Shown in pieces: positions 34,434 through 43,800 of a stretch of 64,000 bases of DNA; within the stretch, counting starts at the first letter, position 1, and every line of letters begins with the position of its first letter. Made by a program: the position numbers and the translations under genes. This stretch comes from Merdivicinus sp050943495 (GTDB lineage Bacteria; Bacillota; Clostridia; Oscillospirales; Ruminococcaceae). Under the pieces are notes generated by a model. It was not told the DNA's origin, did no database searches, and saw only the letters and a program-made list of their open reading frames with translations. The stretch lies in assembly GCA_050943495.1 (NCBI GenBank), contig JBMNPH010000004.1, forward strand, positions 124,001 through 188,000, given 5' to 3'.

Positions 34434-35774
34434 ATGAAAAGAACTGCTGCAATGATTCTATCATTATTGCTTGCCATTCCGGCAATAACAGCCTGTACCC
34501 CGCAATCCGAATCTTCTTCGGATGCTTCTGCTGAAACCTCTCAGGTTCAGACTGCAGAATCTTCTGCTTCGGAGGAAGAACTGGTCATTTCCACGGAATC
34601 TTCCAATCTGATCCCCATGGACGGTTGGAGTGAGATTCCGGCCGCTGAAGAAGATACCAAAGCAGAACCCGGCACTCTGCGCGCTGTCTATGAGCCTCAG
34701 TTTGCGGAAGGATTTTCGATCGAGTATTATCACGGCGGCGCCAAAATTATTGACATCCATTTCCGCGAGACAACCAGTGTGCAGGCACAATCGCAGCGCA
34801 TTCTTCTGCTGCCCGACGGGGCGACAGAACCCGTAGATGCACAATGGGATCAGCAAATTAACGGCAAGGTGGAACGGGTTGTAACGCTTGCCAGCTCTCA
34901 TGCGGGACATTTTGCCAACCTCTCCGCCATTGATACCATCAAGGGCACCTCGATTTCTGCGTCCAGCTGCCGGATTCCGGCTCTTGCCGAGGCGCTGGAG
35001 AGCGGACAGGCACAGACCGTTACCAAAAAGGCGGATAGCGATGCGGATACCACCAAATATTTTGATCAGGAACTGGTCGCTTCTCTGGATCCGCAGGTCG
35101 TCTTTGTCGGCGGAATGGCAGAGGATATCACAGCAGCTAAGAAATTGCAGGAAAGCGGATTTACCTGCGTTTATATCGGCGATTTTGCAGAAGAAAATTA
35201 TGTGGGCCGCGCCCAGTGGATTGAGCTTTTCGGCGCCTTTATCGACAAGGAACAGGAAGGCCATGAATTCCTTCGCCAGAGTGTAGAGCAGGCCAATGAA
35301 GTCATTGCCAGAGCAGAGAAAATTGAAGAGAAACCGAATGTCCTCTGGTTTACCAAATCCGGTACCGGCGCTTCGACACAGTGGTTTGTCAAAACCGATA
35401 CCGATTACACCGCTTCCTTTATTCATGCGCTCGGCGGCAATATGATTTATCCGGAAGGAGTCGAGGAGAATTCCATTGCGTTGTCCGGTGAGTCGTTCTT
35501 AGTGGAATTGAACCGCGCTGATAAGCTCATTTTCGGCGTTTCGATGGCCTCTTATCCCGATGCAACCGATATGACCTTCTTTAATGTGGAAGGCGCCATT
35601 GATTTTTCCGCTACCAAGGCATTCCAGAATGATGATTGCTATGCAGTTGGCAATGACTGGTCGCAGGATACGGCCAATATCGGAGAAATTATGAAGGATC
35701 TGGCGAAGGCTCTGTATCCGGAGGAATTTTCGGATATCGAGAATCCGCAGAAGATTGTCAAATTTAAGCGCTGA
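34434..35774 (+). CDS. Corrinoid ABC transporter substrate-binding lipoprotein
   Basis: A 446-residue lipoprotein. The signal peptide ends in a lipobox (AITAC, Cys near residue 21) and is followed by a Ser/Glu-rich linker. The body is a class III (BtuF/FecB-type) binding protein: RVVTLASSH near residue 143, LDPQVVFVGGM, and PNVLWFTKSG. Position behind a cobalamin riboswitch and before a BtuC-type permease assigns it to corrinoids rather than siderophores. The segment before the first lobe is longer than in BtuF (about 260 residues in E. coli). Confidence 0.9.
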   Translation: MKRTAAMILSLLLAIPAITACTPQSESSSDASAETSQVQTAESSASEEELVISTESSNLIPMDGWSEIPAAEEDTKAEPGTLRAVYEPQFAEGFSIEYYHGGAKIIDIHFRETTSVQAQSQRILLLPDGATEPVDAQWDQQINGKVERVVTLASSHAGHFANLSAIDTIKGTSISASSCRIPALAEALESGQAQTVTKKADSDADTTKYFDQELVASLDPQVVFVGGMAEDITAAKKLQESGFTCVYIGDFAEENYVGRAQWIELFGAFIDKEQEGHEFLRQSVEQANEVIARAEKIEEKPNVLWFTKSGTGASTQWFVKTDTDYTASFIHALGGNMIYPEGVEENSIALSGESFLVELNRADKLIFGVSMASYPDATDMTFFNVEGAIDFSATKAFQNDDCYAVGNDWSQDTANIGEIMKDLAKALYPEEFSDIENPQKIVKFKR

Positions 35775-35806
35775 TTGTGCCGAAGCTGCAGGGAATGGAG
35801 ATTTTT

Positions 35807-36838
35807 ATGAGTCATCATCGCATACGGGTGGGGATTATCCTGATGGTGCTGGTGGGAGGGCTGCTTTTTTCTGCAGTCCTGGCAATCGGCATGGGTTCGG
35901 TCTGGATTCCGCCCGGAGAAGTCATCGAGGTTTTAACGAAACCGGTCGACCTGTCCGATACCAATAGTATTATCGTGCATAATATGCGGCTTTGCCGGGT
36001 GATTGCCAGCATACTGGGCGGAGCGGCGCTCGCTCTGTCCGGATTGCTGCTGCAGATTCTGTTTCACAACCCGATTGCCGACCCCTATGTGTTGGGTATT
36101 TCCTCCGGCGCGCGGCTTTTTGTGGGATTGGCCATTTTGGGTGGCGTGACATTCGGAATGTCGGTCACGAATTCCTGGTTTATGTTTTTGGGAGCATTCA
36201 TCGGCTCGCTTGTCATGATGTTTGTCATACTGGCCTTTGCGCGCCGCCTCAAAAGCATAACCACGCTGCTGATTGTCGGAATGATGCTCAGTTATCTCTG
36301 TTCTGCGGTTGTCGGAATCCTGACCTCCCTGTCCGACGACAAAGCGGTTGCCGACTTCACCCGCTGGGGGATGGGATCCTTCGGGATGATGACCTGGGAC
36401 AATGTCCGGGTACTGGCCATTGTGTGTGTGATATTCTTTATCGGAGGATTCCTGCTTTCCAAAAATCTGAATCTTCTTCTTCTGGGGGAGGCCTACGCCA
36501 AAACGATGGGGGTGAATACCCGTCTCCTCCGGATTCTGATTATTCTGGTGTCCGGAGTGCTCACGGCTGTTGTGACCGCTTTTGCAGGCCCCGTTGCCTT
36601 TATCGGAATGAGCGTTCCGCACATGGCGCGTCTGCTGCTCAAATCGGAGGATTCCCGCATTCTGATTCCGACCTCGCTGCTGCTGGGCGGTGTATTCGGG
36701 GTCGTATGTGACCTACTGGCGCGTACGGTGGCGGCGCCTGGGGAACTGGCGGTCGGAAATATCACCTCCTGCGTCGGGGTTCCCATTGTTTTGTTCCTGC
36801 TGCTGCGCAAAAATCGCGCAAATCCGACGGAAAGGTGA
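35807..36838 (+). CDS. Corrinoid ABC transporter permease (FecCD/BtuC family)
   Basis: A 343-residue membrane protein with about ten helices and the FecCD motifs RLCRVIASILGGAALALSG, NPIADPYVLGISSGA and GPVAFIGMSVPHMARLLL. The ATG at 35807 lies 6 bases after GGAG; upstream in-frame GTG and ATG codons lack a ribosome site. It forms the membrane pore of the corrinoid importer together with the ATPase that starts 9 bases downstream. Confidence 0.93.
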   Translation: MSHHRIRVGIILMVLVGGLLFSAVLAIGMGSVWIPPGEVIEVLTKPVDLSDTNSIIVHNMRLCRVIASILGGAALALSGLLLQILFHNPIADPYVLGISSGARLFVGLAILGGVTFGMSVTNSWFMFLGAFIGSLVMMFVILAFARRLKSITTLLIVGMMLSYLCSAVVGILTSLSDDKAVADFTRWGMGSFGMMTWDNVRVLAIVCVIFFIGGFLLSKNLNLLLLGEAYAKTMGVNTRLLRILIILVSGVLTAVVTAFAGPVAFIGMSVPHMARLLLKSEDSRILIPTSLLLGGVFGVVCDLLARTVAAPGELAVGNITSCVGVPIVLFLLLRKNRANPTER

Positions 36839-36847
36839 GGTAGTATC

Positions 36848-38014
36848 ATGCAGAATTCGCCTGCAATCCGGCTGAGTAACGTGACGGTCGGATATGGATC
36901 CCGTCCGGTTATCCGTCAGATTCAAGTCGATTTTCTCCGCGGAAAAATGACCTGTCTTCTCGGCTCCAACGGGACCGGAAAAACCACCATGCTCAAAACC
37001 ATTGCCGGAATCATTCCGCCTCTGGAAGGGGAGGTTTCCATTCTGGATCGTCCGCTGCAGAAGTTCCGTCCGGCTGAGCTTGCCAAAAAAATGGCAGTTG
37101 TCCTCACCAACAAAATCGACATTGAGAATCTGACCGGATTTGAAGTCGCTGCGATGGGACGCTATCCGCATACCGGCTTTTTCTGCCGCCTGACAGAGGA
37201 AGATGTGCGGATTGTGGAAAAGTATCTGGCGCTGTGTTCGGCGGAATCCCTGCGGGATACCTATTTCCATCAGATGAGCGACGGGGAACGGCAGAAAATC
37301 ATGCTGGCACGCGGACTGGCGCAGGAAGCGGAAATCCTGATGCTGGATGAGCCGACCAGCCATTTGGATATCAAACATAAACTGGATTTGCTTTACCTTC
37401 TTCGCCGGCTCTGCCTCGAGGAACATCGCACCATCCTTTGTACGCTGCATGAGCCGGACCTCGCAATTAAGTGCTGTGATCAGTTGGTTCTGGTCAAAGA
37501 GGATCGGGTCCTGGCCGCAGGGGAAACCGAGAAAATCATCGCATCCGGTCTTCTCGATCAGCTGTATGGCTTTTCCCAGCATCAGTTTGATCCCTCGCTG
37601 GGTACCATCGAATTTCCGAATCTTCCCGGCAAGGATGTTTTTCTCATCGGAAGCGATTCCCATACCCCCATGCTTCTGCGAAATCTGAATAAGTTTTTCC
37701 GGGGAATCGGCATGGGCATCCTTCAGGAAAATGATATCGCCTGCCATATTGCCTCGAATATGAATATACCGGTGGCAACGGTCCCGCCATTTGCGCCAGT
37801 TACGGATGAAGATGTGGACCGCGCTTTTGAGACGGCGGTTCAATATCCGATCATTCTGCTCAGCGATTTCCCGCTCTGTCCGCTTACGGAAAAGAATCGG
37901 CTGCTGGCGGATCGCCTGCGGGCGCAGGGAAAATCGGTTATTTCGCTTGCGGATACCTCTCCGGAGGAGGTGCTGGTAAAGATCTGTCATGCCGAAAAGG
38001 AGGAAAAAGGATGA
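36848..38014 (+). CDS. Corrinoid ABC transporter ATPase with extra C-terminal domain
   Basis: A 388-residue protein. Residues 1-250 are a normal BtuD/FepC-type ATPase: GSNGTGKTT, the signature MSDGERQKI in place of LSGGQ, and LMLDEPTSHLD. Residues about 255-388 form an additional alpha/beta segment (KDVFLIGSDSHTPMLLRNLN, VATVPPFAPVTDEDVDRAFE, PIILLSDFPL) that looks Rossmann-like and is absent from typical BtuD (about 250 residues). Its role is unknown; it might sense a nucleotide or corrinoid. The last 4 bases overlap cbiJ. Confidence 0.9.
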   Translation: MQNSPAIRLSNVTVGYGSRPVIRQIQVDFLRGKMTCLLGSNGTGKTTMLKTIAGIIPPLEGEVSILDRPLQKFRPAELAKKMAVVLTNKIDIENLTGFEVAAMGRYPHTGFFCRLTEEDVRIVEKYLALCSAESLRDTYFHQMSDGERQKIMLARGLAQEAEILMLDEPTSHLDIKHKLDLLYLLRRLCLEEHRTILCTLHEPDLAIKCCDQLVLVKEDRVLAAGETEKIIASGLLDQLYGFSQHQFDPSLGTIEFPNLPGKDVFLIGSDSHTPMLLRNLNKFFRGIGMGILQENDIACHIASNMNIPVATVPPFAPVTDEDVDRAFETAVQYPIILLSDFPLCPLTEKNRLLADRLRAQGKSVISLADTSPEEVLVKICHAEKEEKG

Positions 38015-38775
38015 TACTTCTGATTGGAGGCATTACCGAAGCGACCTCTCTCGCCGAACAGCTTGCAAAGGATTATGACGTTCTGTTGTCTGTTGCTTCG
38101 CCGTATGGGGCCTCTCTCGCACAGAATTCCCATTATCAGACGATTTGCGGTAAACGGGATGCTGCAGGTTTTGTCCGGTTGATGGAAGAGTATTCCATCC
38201 GCTTGATTGTGGACTGTTCTCATCCGTTTGCAGAACAGGTTTCTAAAGAGGTCGAGACTGCCGCCCAGATGTCCGGCATCCCTCTGCTTCGTTACCGGCG
38301 AAGCCTGACCTGCGATCCGCAATCCGATCGCGCCGTGCTGCGTGTCCGCACATTTTCTGAGGCGGCTCATGCTGCCCGACAGATTTGCGGGGATAAACTA
38401 GTATTTTCTTCGGTCGGTGCCAATCATCTGCCGGAGTTGGCTGCCATCATTCCGCCGGAACAGATTGTTGCCCGTGTTCTGGATCGTCCGGAATCGCTGG
38501 AAGTCTGCCGCAAAGTTGGGATTCCGCCCCAGCAGATTCTCGCCAAACGCGGCCCTTTTTCGGTGGAAGAGAATTTGCATGATTTTGGGCAGTTTTCTCT
38601 CGGTGTGCTGATCTCCAAAGACAGCGGGTCTGCCGGAGGTACTCCGGAAAAATTGGAGGCGGCTGCCTGTATGAATCTGCCGGTTATTCTGATTCTTCCG
38701 CCTCATTCCTCAGCAGATGCATTTTCCTCGTTGCCGGAATTGATCCGTGCCATTCACCACCAACTGAAAGGATGA
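38011..38775 (+). CDS. cbiJ: Precorrin-6A/cobalt-precorrin-6A reductase
   Basis: A 254-residue CbiJ/CobK protein: ILLIGGITEATSLAEQL at the N-terminus (NADPH site), VDCSHPFAEQVS, YRRSLTC and ISKDSGSAGGTPEKLEAA near the end. It reduces the corrin macrocycle during cobalamin synthesis. It is coupled to the transporter ATPase by an ATGA overlap and followed by cbiC, so corrin-ring synthesis and corrinoid import share one riboswitch-controlled transcript. Confidence 0.93.
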   Translation: MILLIGGITEATSLAEQLAKDYDVLLSVASPYGASLAQNSHYQTICGKRDAAGFVRLMEEYSIRLIVDCSHPFAEQVSKEVETAAQMSGIPLLRYRRSLTCDPQSDRAVLRVRTFSEAAHAARQICGDKLVFSSVGANHLPELAAIIPPEQIVARVLDRPESLEVCRKVGIPPQQILAKRGPFSVEENLHDFGQFSLGVLISKDSGSAGGTPEKLEAAACMNLPVILILPPHSSADAFSSLPELIRAIHHQLKG

Positions 38776-38780
38776 TCTTG

Positions 38781-39419
38781 ATGGAACTGTTAAAACCGAT
38801 GGAGATTGAAAAGCAAAGCTTTGCTACGATTACCCGCGAATTAGGAGATTTGGAACTTCCGGCTGACCGGGAACCCATTATCAAACGTGTGATTCATACA
38901 ACCGCGGATTTTGATTATGTGCGAACCCTTCGATTTTCGCCAGATGTAGTATCCAAGGCCCTGGCAGCACTGCGAGATGGCGCACATATCGTTACGGATA
39001 CGAATATGGCGTTGGCCGGCATCAACAAATCCACCCTTTCCAAGTTGGGAGGAACGGCTCATTGCTTTATTGCAGACACGGATGTCGCGGAAACAGCCCG
39101 TCAGGAGGGAATTACCCGCGCTGCGGTCAGCATGCGCAAAGCCGCACAGGAATTGCAGGGCCCGGTCATTTTTGCAATCGGGAATGCCCCAACCGCCTTG
39201 ATTGAATTGGATCGACTGATTCATGAAGGAAAGATCGATCCGGCGTTGATTATTGGCGTGCCGGTTGGATTTGTGCATGTCTGTGAATCGAAGGAACTGA
39301 TCCTTCAGAATCCTTCTGTGCCCTTTATTGTAGCGGAGGGACGAAAAGGCGGCAGCAATGTTGCAGCGGCGATTGTAAATGCACTTCTTTATCAGGCTTG
39401 TCCTCGGGAAAGCTTATAA
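38781..39419 (+). CDS. cbiC: Precorrin-8X methylmutase
   Basis: A 212-residue CbiC/CobH. It moves a methyl group from C-11 to C-12 to give hydrogenobyrinate or its cobalt form. Motifs: KRVIHTTADFDY with the catalytic His, VTDTNMALAGINK, AIGNAPTAL and GVPVGFVHVCESKELIL. The ATG at 38781 lies 9 bases after AAAGGA; an ATG at 38772 overlaps the cbiJ stop but touches the ribosome site. It is the last gene of the corrinoid operon. Confidence 0.95.
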   Translation: MELLKPMEIEKQSFATITRELGDLELPADREPIIKRVIHTTADFDYVRTLRFSPDVVSKALAALRDGAHIVTDTNMALAGINKSTLSKLGGTAHCFIADTDVAETARQEGITRAAVSMRKAAQELQGPVIFAIGNAPTALIELDRLIHEGKIDPALIIGVPVGFVHVCESKELILQNPSVPFIVAEGRKGGSNVAAAIVNALLYQACPRESL

Positions 39420-39430
39420 TTTTTTCATTT

Positions 39431-39463
39431 AAAAACCCTGCCCGAATGAAGGACAGGGTTTTT
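39431..39463. terminator. Bidirectional terminator between cbiC and the UroD-like gene
   Basis: AAAAACCCTG (39431-39440) pairs with CAGGGTTTTT (39454-39463), giving U-tracts on both strands for the two convergent genes. Confidence 0.9.
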
Positions 39464-39464
39464 C

Positions 39465-40580
39465 TTAATATTTTCCAAGTCGAAGAGCTTCCTCAATAAA
39501 AATACGGTAATTTTGAGCGGTTTTGGGTGACAAAGGGATATTGATTGGAGAAGCTGTTGGCATAATCACAAACCGTCCGCCTTCTTTAGCAGATGCCATG
39601 CATTTTTGAACAGCATTTCTTACTTCTACTTCACTTCCGTTTTCTAGCAATTTTAATTCCAAATTGCCAAAAATGCACATCCGGTTTCCTACTTTTCGTT
39701 TGATCTCCGCAAGGGAAATATCCCCGTCAGGAGGTTCCTCACAAGGATCCAATCCATCGGCACCAGTTTCTCGCATTAAATCCAGTACTTGGCCAATCCG
39801 TCCATGAGAGTGAATGCGGACCTTCTTTCCATATCCATGAATGAGATCTACCATTTCCCCCAGATATCGGGCAACATATCGTTCAAAATGCTTGGGAGAA
39901 AGATAAGGAGGAGTGGCATACTCTGGACCGTAGATGCGATATAGATCCACCGGCTGACACTCCAGCATATTTTTTAGATTGCACATATTTCGACGATGTA
40001 GTTCTTCTAGGGTATGCATAAAGTGATCTGGTTCTGTTATTGCCCATATTGTTGCTTCCCCAAATTCCATGATCTCCATAGCTGTACAGATGGGATCGCC
40101 AATGGAACTCATGATGATGCCATGCTCGCCTGTTTCCTGAGCAATTCGCGGATAATCATCTCCCTGGTATTGAACCGGTTCATAGGGCAAATTCATAAGC
40201 GCATCCACATCTTCCAGGTCCTTGCATGGGTGTTCCACCTGCCAGTAAGTTTTTACCGAATCCTGATGCTTTACAGTTTTTTGTAAATCACGGCTAGGTG
40301 TATGAATGATTGTCCTTATTACATGATATCCATTTTTTTCGAATCGTTCTTCGCTGATAGAGGCTGGATAGGACGATTTCACCAGTCGTTCATTTCCATT
40401 TGGGTTCCACATGGTGATTGCATCGGTTTGCTCACGAATTAACTGCATAAGCTTGCGATAGGATTCTTCCTGATTCTCAAAACTTTTGGAATTATATCCG
40501 CACAATTCATAGGTCGAGATAGGTACTCGATCGGGAATTTCACCATTCATCACAGCTAACAGACGCTCTCTGGATGTCAA
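39465..40580 (-). CDS. Uroporphyrinogen-decarboxylase-superfamily protein
   Basis: A 371-residue UroD-superfamily barrel: TSRERLLAVMNGEIPDRVP at the N-terminus, GYGKKVRIHSHGRIGQVLDL and ADGLDPCEEPPDGDIS in the C-terminal half. True UroD is unlikely; the closest groups are cobamide-dependent methyltransferases (MtaA/CmuA) and their relatives. The expected HxC Zn site is not clearly present (HSHG instead), so activity is uncertain. The start is TTG at 40580 with AAAAGGAG 10 bases upstream. Extension further upstream is excluded because the promoter lies there. Confidence 0.82.
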   Translation of the reverse strand: MTSRERLLAVMNGEIPDRVPISTYELCGYNSKSFENQEESYRKLMQLIREQTDAITMWNPNGNERLVKSSYPASISEERFEKNGYHVIRTIIHTPSRDLQKTVKHQDSVKTYWQVEHPCKDLEDVDALMNLPYEPVQYQGDDYPRIAQETGEHGIIMSSIGDPICTAMEIMEFGEATIWAITEPDHFMHTLEELHRRNMCNLKNMLECQPVDLYRIYGPEYATPPYLSPKHFERYVARYLGEMVDLIHGYGKKVRIHSHGRIGQVLDLMRETGADGLDPCEEPPDGDISLAEIKRKVGNRMCIFGNLELKLLENGSEVEVRNAVQKCMASAKEGGRFVIMPTASPINIPLSPKTAQNYRIFIEEALRLGKY

Positions 40581-40635
40581 TTTTATCACACTCCTTTTAC
40601 TTTTGGCCGGATCATCTGGAGTTTCATTATGTTTT

Positions 40636-40664
40636 ATCATATCAAAGTTTTTTACATTTTGCAA
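40636..40664 (-). promoter_or_regulatory. Sigma-A promoter of the UroD-like gene
   Basis: On the minus strand TTGCAA (40664-40659), 17 bases, TATGAT (40641-40636). Confidence 0.8.
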
Positions 40665-40705
40665 GATGAAAAAATTAGAATTTCAAATTTTAATCTCAAA
40701 GATAA

Positions 40706-40743
40706 GGAAACTCCGAACCTGCAGAATCAGGTTCGGAGTTTCC
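40706..40743 (-). terminator. Perfect 16-bp inverted repeat, probable terminator of the surface-protein gene
   Basis: GGAAACTCCGAACCTG (40706-40721) pairs perfectly with 40728-40743 across a 6-base loop. It lies 57 bases beyond the stop of the surface protein gene. The U-tract on the minus strand is poor (TTATCTTTG), so termination efficiency is uncertain. Confidence 0.6.
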
Positions 40744-40800
40744 TATAAAATCATAAACAAGAAGCCTGCTGTCTAACATTTTTCAAACATGGAAAAATTG

Positions 40801-43800
40801 TTAGTTATGTGTTTTGAAATATTTTTTTCTTGCCACAACAACTGCCGCAAAGAGAATTACCAGTACCGCAGTAGGAACCAGCCACAGTACAGAGTTGTTA
40901 CCAGTTTGCGGTGCATCAATGGTAGGTACATCAGAATCATCAATCTCTTCAGTGGAGTCTCCCGGATTTGTTGGAATTGCTGTTTCTGTCGAATCCGTAG
41001 ATCCATCCGTTAAAGGAGTATCTGGATCTTCGATATCCTCTTCTGATAACGTGTACCAGACAATAATCTCTTTATCTTCAGTCATACGGCCTGTCAGTGC
41101 ATCCCCAGTAATTTCATCCAAGGAGTATCCCTCGATTACCTTATCGGTGTAAGCAGTCACATCATACGAAGTATTGGCTGCTTTTGTTGTCCGATAAGGA
41201 CTGGCCAGAACATTTTCCGTACCAGTTTCCAGATAACGAACAATCAGATCGTAATAAATTGTCGTACTATCATTATCGTCGTCATCATCATCGTCATCCG
41301 TAGATTTTACAGTATATGATACGGTAGGCTTTGCAAAATTCTCCGGAACACCAGATTCTCCATTTGAGTCTACGGGGTAGAGTGTTGCACTGATGTTGGT
41401 AAGAAGAGAAGCTTGTTTATTGCCGCCATTTTCATCATAAACGCCATATGTGCCTTCCGCTGTCTGAGGATCCGTCAGTTTAACTGTGTAAGTAAGCTGA
41501 GCCGGCGCAAAGTTGCTGATCGGAACATTGATATTCCATACCAGGCACTCATCACTCTTACCATCCTGACCATTTGCATAGTAATTGACGACAAAGGCGT
41601 AGATATTCTTGTAATCAACATAATTAGTATTTTGAGGGTCAGGGATAGGTTCCATATAGCCAAATCCATACGAATTAGTGATGTAGGGATCGCTGAATTG
41701 AGGATCTTCAAGTTTGGTTTTGTCGAGGATTTCGCCGTTGATCGAAATATTCATCTGATCCAGATCATCTACAAAGTCAAAGTTATAGCTATTGCCTTTG
41801 TTATCGGTACCATATCCGATGATGTCCACAACCTGAGAGCCTGCGCTCAGGAGGTAGTAGATATCGTTCTGGATGTCCGTAAAGTCCACTTCTTCTCCGT
41901 TCGACAGATAATTCATAAAGGAGGGACCATACGGATGCACATCGCCATCGGTTCTGTTCGGATCATCCGTAGTATCAGCAGTAGGAGCACTTCTCATTAC
42001 AGAATAGCAATGATATTTTTCTTGCAGTTCCTGATAAAGTTCTGCACACTGATAAAGCGCGATATCAACGGTTGTCGCATAATCGTTTCTTTCGTCATAT
42101 GCGACAAAAGGTTTACCTGCGGTAGGATTATCCCGATCATAATCGGAAGCTTTTTCCGCAATCGTCTTATCGAGCAGAGAACCGACTGTTGCCAGATGGC
42201 TCTTCCAGTTGGTAGGAATATAGTTACCGTGCTTCGTTGCCCATGCGTCCGGACTAGCTAACATCGGGGAGTTAGGCGAATCGCCATTTGCAAAGTTGAC
42301 GCCCTTTTGATTTCCATAGCTGTCTGACCAGGTATAGGTAATACCATCGCTGATGAGCACCATGTATTTACGGTTATCCGCGGTAGAAGAATCCTCTAGC
42401 ATTTTTTGTGCAGCTTCGAGTCCTGCCATCATGTTGGAACCGCCAATTTCAGGTCTTGTTGTAATAAACTGATTGATTTCGTCAATACTGTCGGGAGTTA
42501 ATCTTGCCAAAGGTTTGGTCACTGCATTCCCACGGAAGACAACAAATCCGACATTTACTGCCGCGCCGGTGTCTTTTACCTGATTTGCTAAAGCAACAAG
42601 CATATTGTCCATTTCTTCGACAACGGCATCATATGCCGAAGATTCATCCAGCACAAAGACGACATCAGATTCCAAGACTTCCTCTTTTGCAGGGAGAGAG
42701 AGGGTGACATTGGATTCGAAGTCCTCATTGAGATTGGTAGCAGTTTTGGATTTGGATTTGGTCCAATCGGGAAGATCCGGATCATCCTGTTCGAGCGGTT
42801 CCATTCCATGTGCGGCTTTCAACGCGAGGGTGCCGTATACAGAAGCAATGCCGTTGCGCTCAAATTTCACAAATTCATTTACGTGATATGGTTCTTCATG
42901 AGCTTCCCAACGAGCATCTTCACTATCGTCATACCAGCCATCAATTACATGATTACAGTCATCCAGTGTCCATTCCGCGTCGATTTTACTAAATGTGACG
43001 GAACATTTTTCATAACTGTAAATATCGTCGCCAGCTTTGTCAGCATGGTTGTTGTAAACGGCTGCGCTGACGGGCAAAACAACAGAAGCTGTACTATATT
43101 TGCTCGATCCAGCACGTACACCACCGCCATAAGTTGCAGTAGTATTGTTGGTAATGGTTATGATCGCTTCATCGAGTCTTGCTTCGCCGCTGTTTACACT
43201 CAGTCCGTTGTTCTGATTTTCCGTCATGGTCATGCTAAGTTGTTTGTCTTCATCGGTTTTTTTAGTCTGTAAAACTTTACCGGAAAAGACAAATCCAGTG
43301 CCGGCATTCTGATTTGCTGTAATGGTAGAATCGATAATATTCATCGGCTGCTTCACCTGAATACCATGGCTGCCGTTTCCATTCGCTTCTACCGTACAAT
43401 TTTGAATGGTGGATTCTGATTTACCCTCATTGAGTTTGGAAATATTGATACCGATTCCACCATTCTCGTTTGCCAGAATGGTATAACCATCGGCATCAAG
43501 AGCGGCATTAGATCCAAGGCCACCGTCAAAGCCGTTGTTGCCATTTCCGCTTACATTGAAGGTGTACTTGATAGTACGACTAGTATTTTCCAAAGTAACA
43601 TAGGCGTAACTAAATCCGTCTCCTCGTCCTCCATCCGGATTCATACCATTTCCAGTTACCTCTACATCAACATTCTTAAAAATAAATGTTAATTTTCCTG
43701 TATAACTGGAGCGAGGACCTTCAATACCATTCAATCCGTTATTATTTGCCTTAAAAGAACCGCCAGTTATAACAAATTTAGCATTTGGATTACATCCATC

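Noticed and set aside
34464..35426. A 320-codon minus-strand frame in the corrinoid binding-protein gene
   Set aside because: Antisense to a lipoprotein with a clear signal peptide and fold; no ribosome site.
36713..37990. A 425-codon minus-strand frame opposite the corrinoid ATPase
   Set aside because: Mirror of an ABC ATPase with intact Walker motifs; low-complexity basic product without motif.
40581..40664. N-terminal extension of the UroD-like protein to an upstream ATG
   Set aside because: A good sigma-A promoter lies inside this stretch, and the family starts at TSRERLL.
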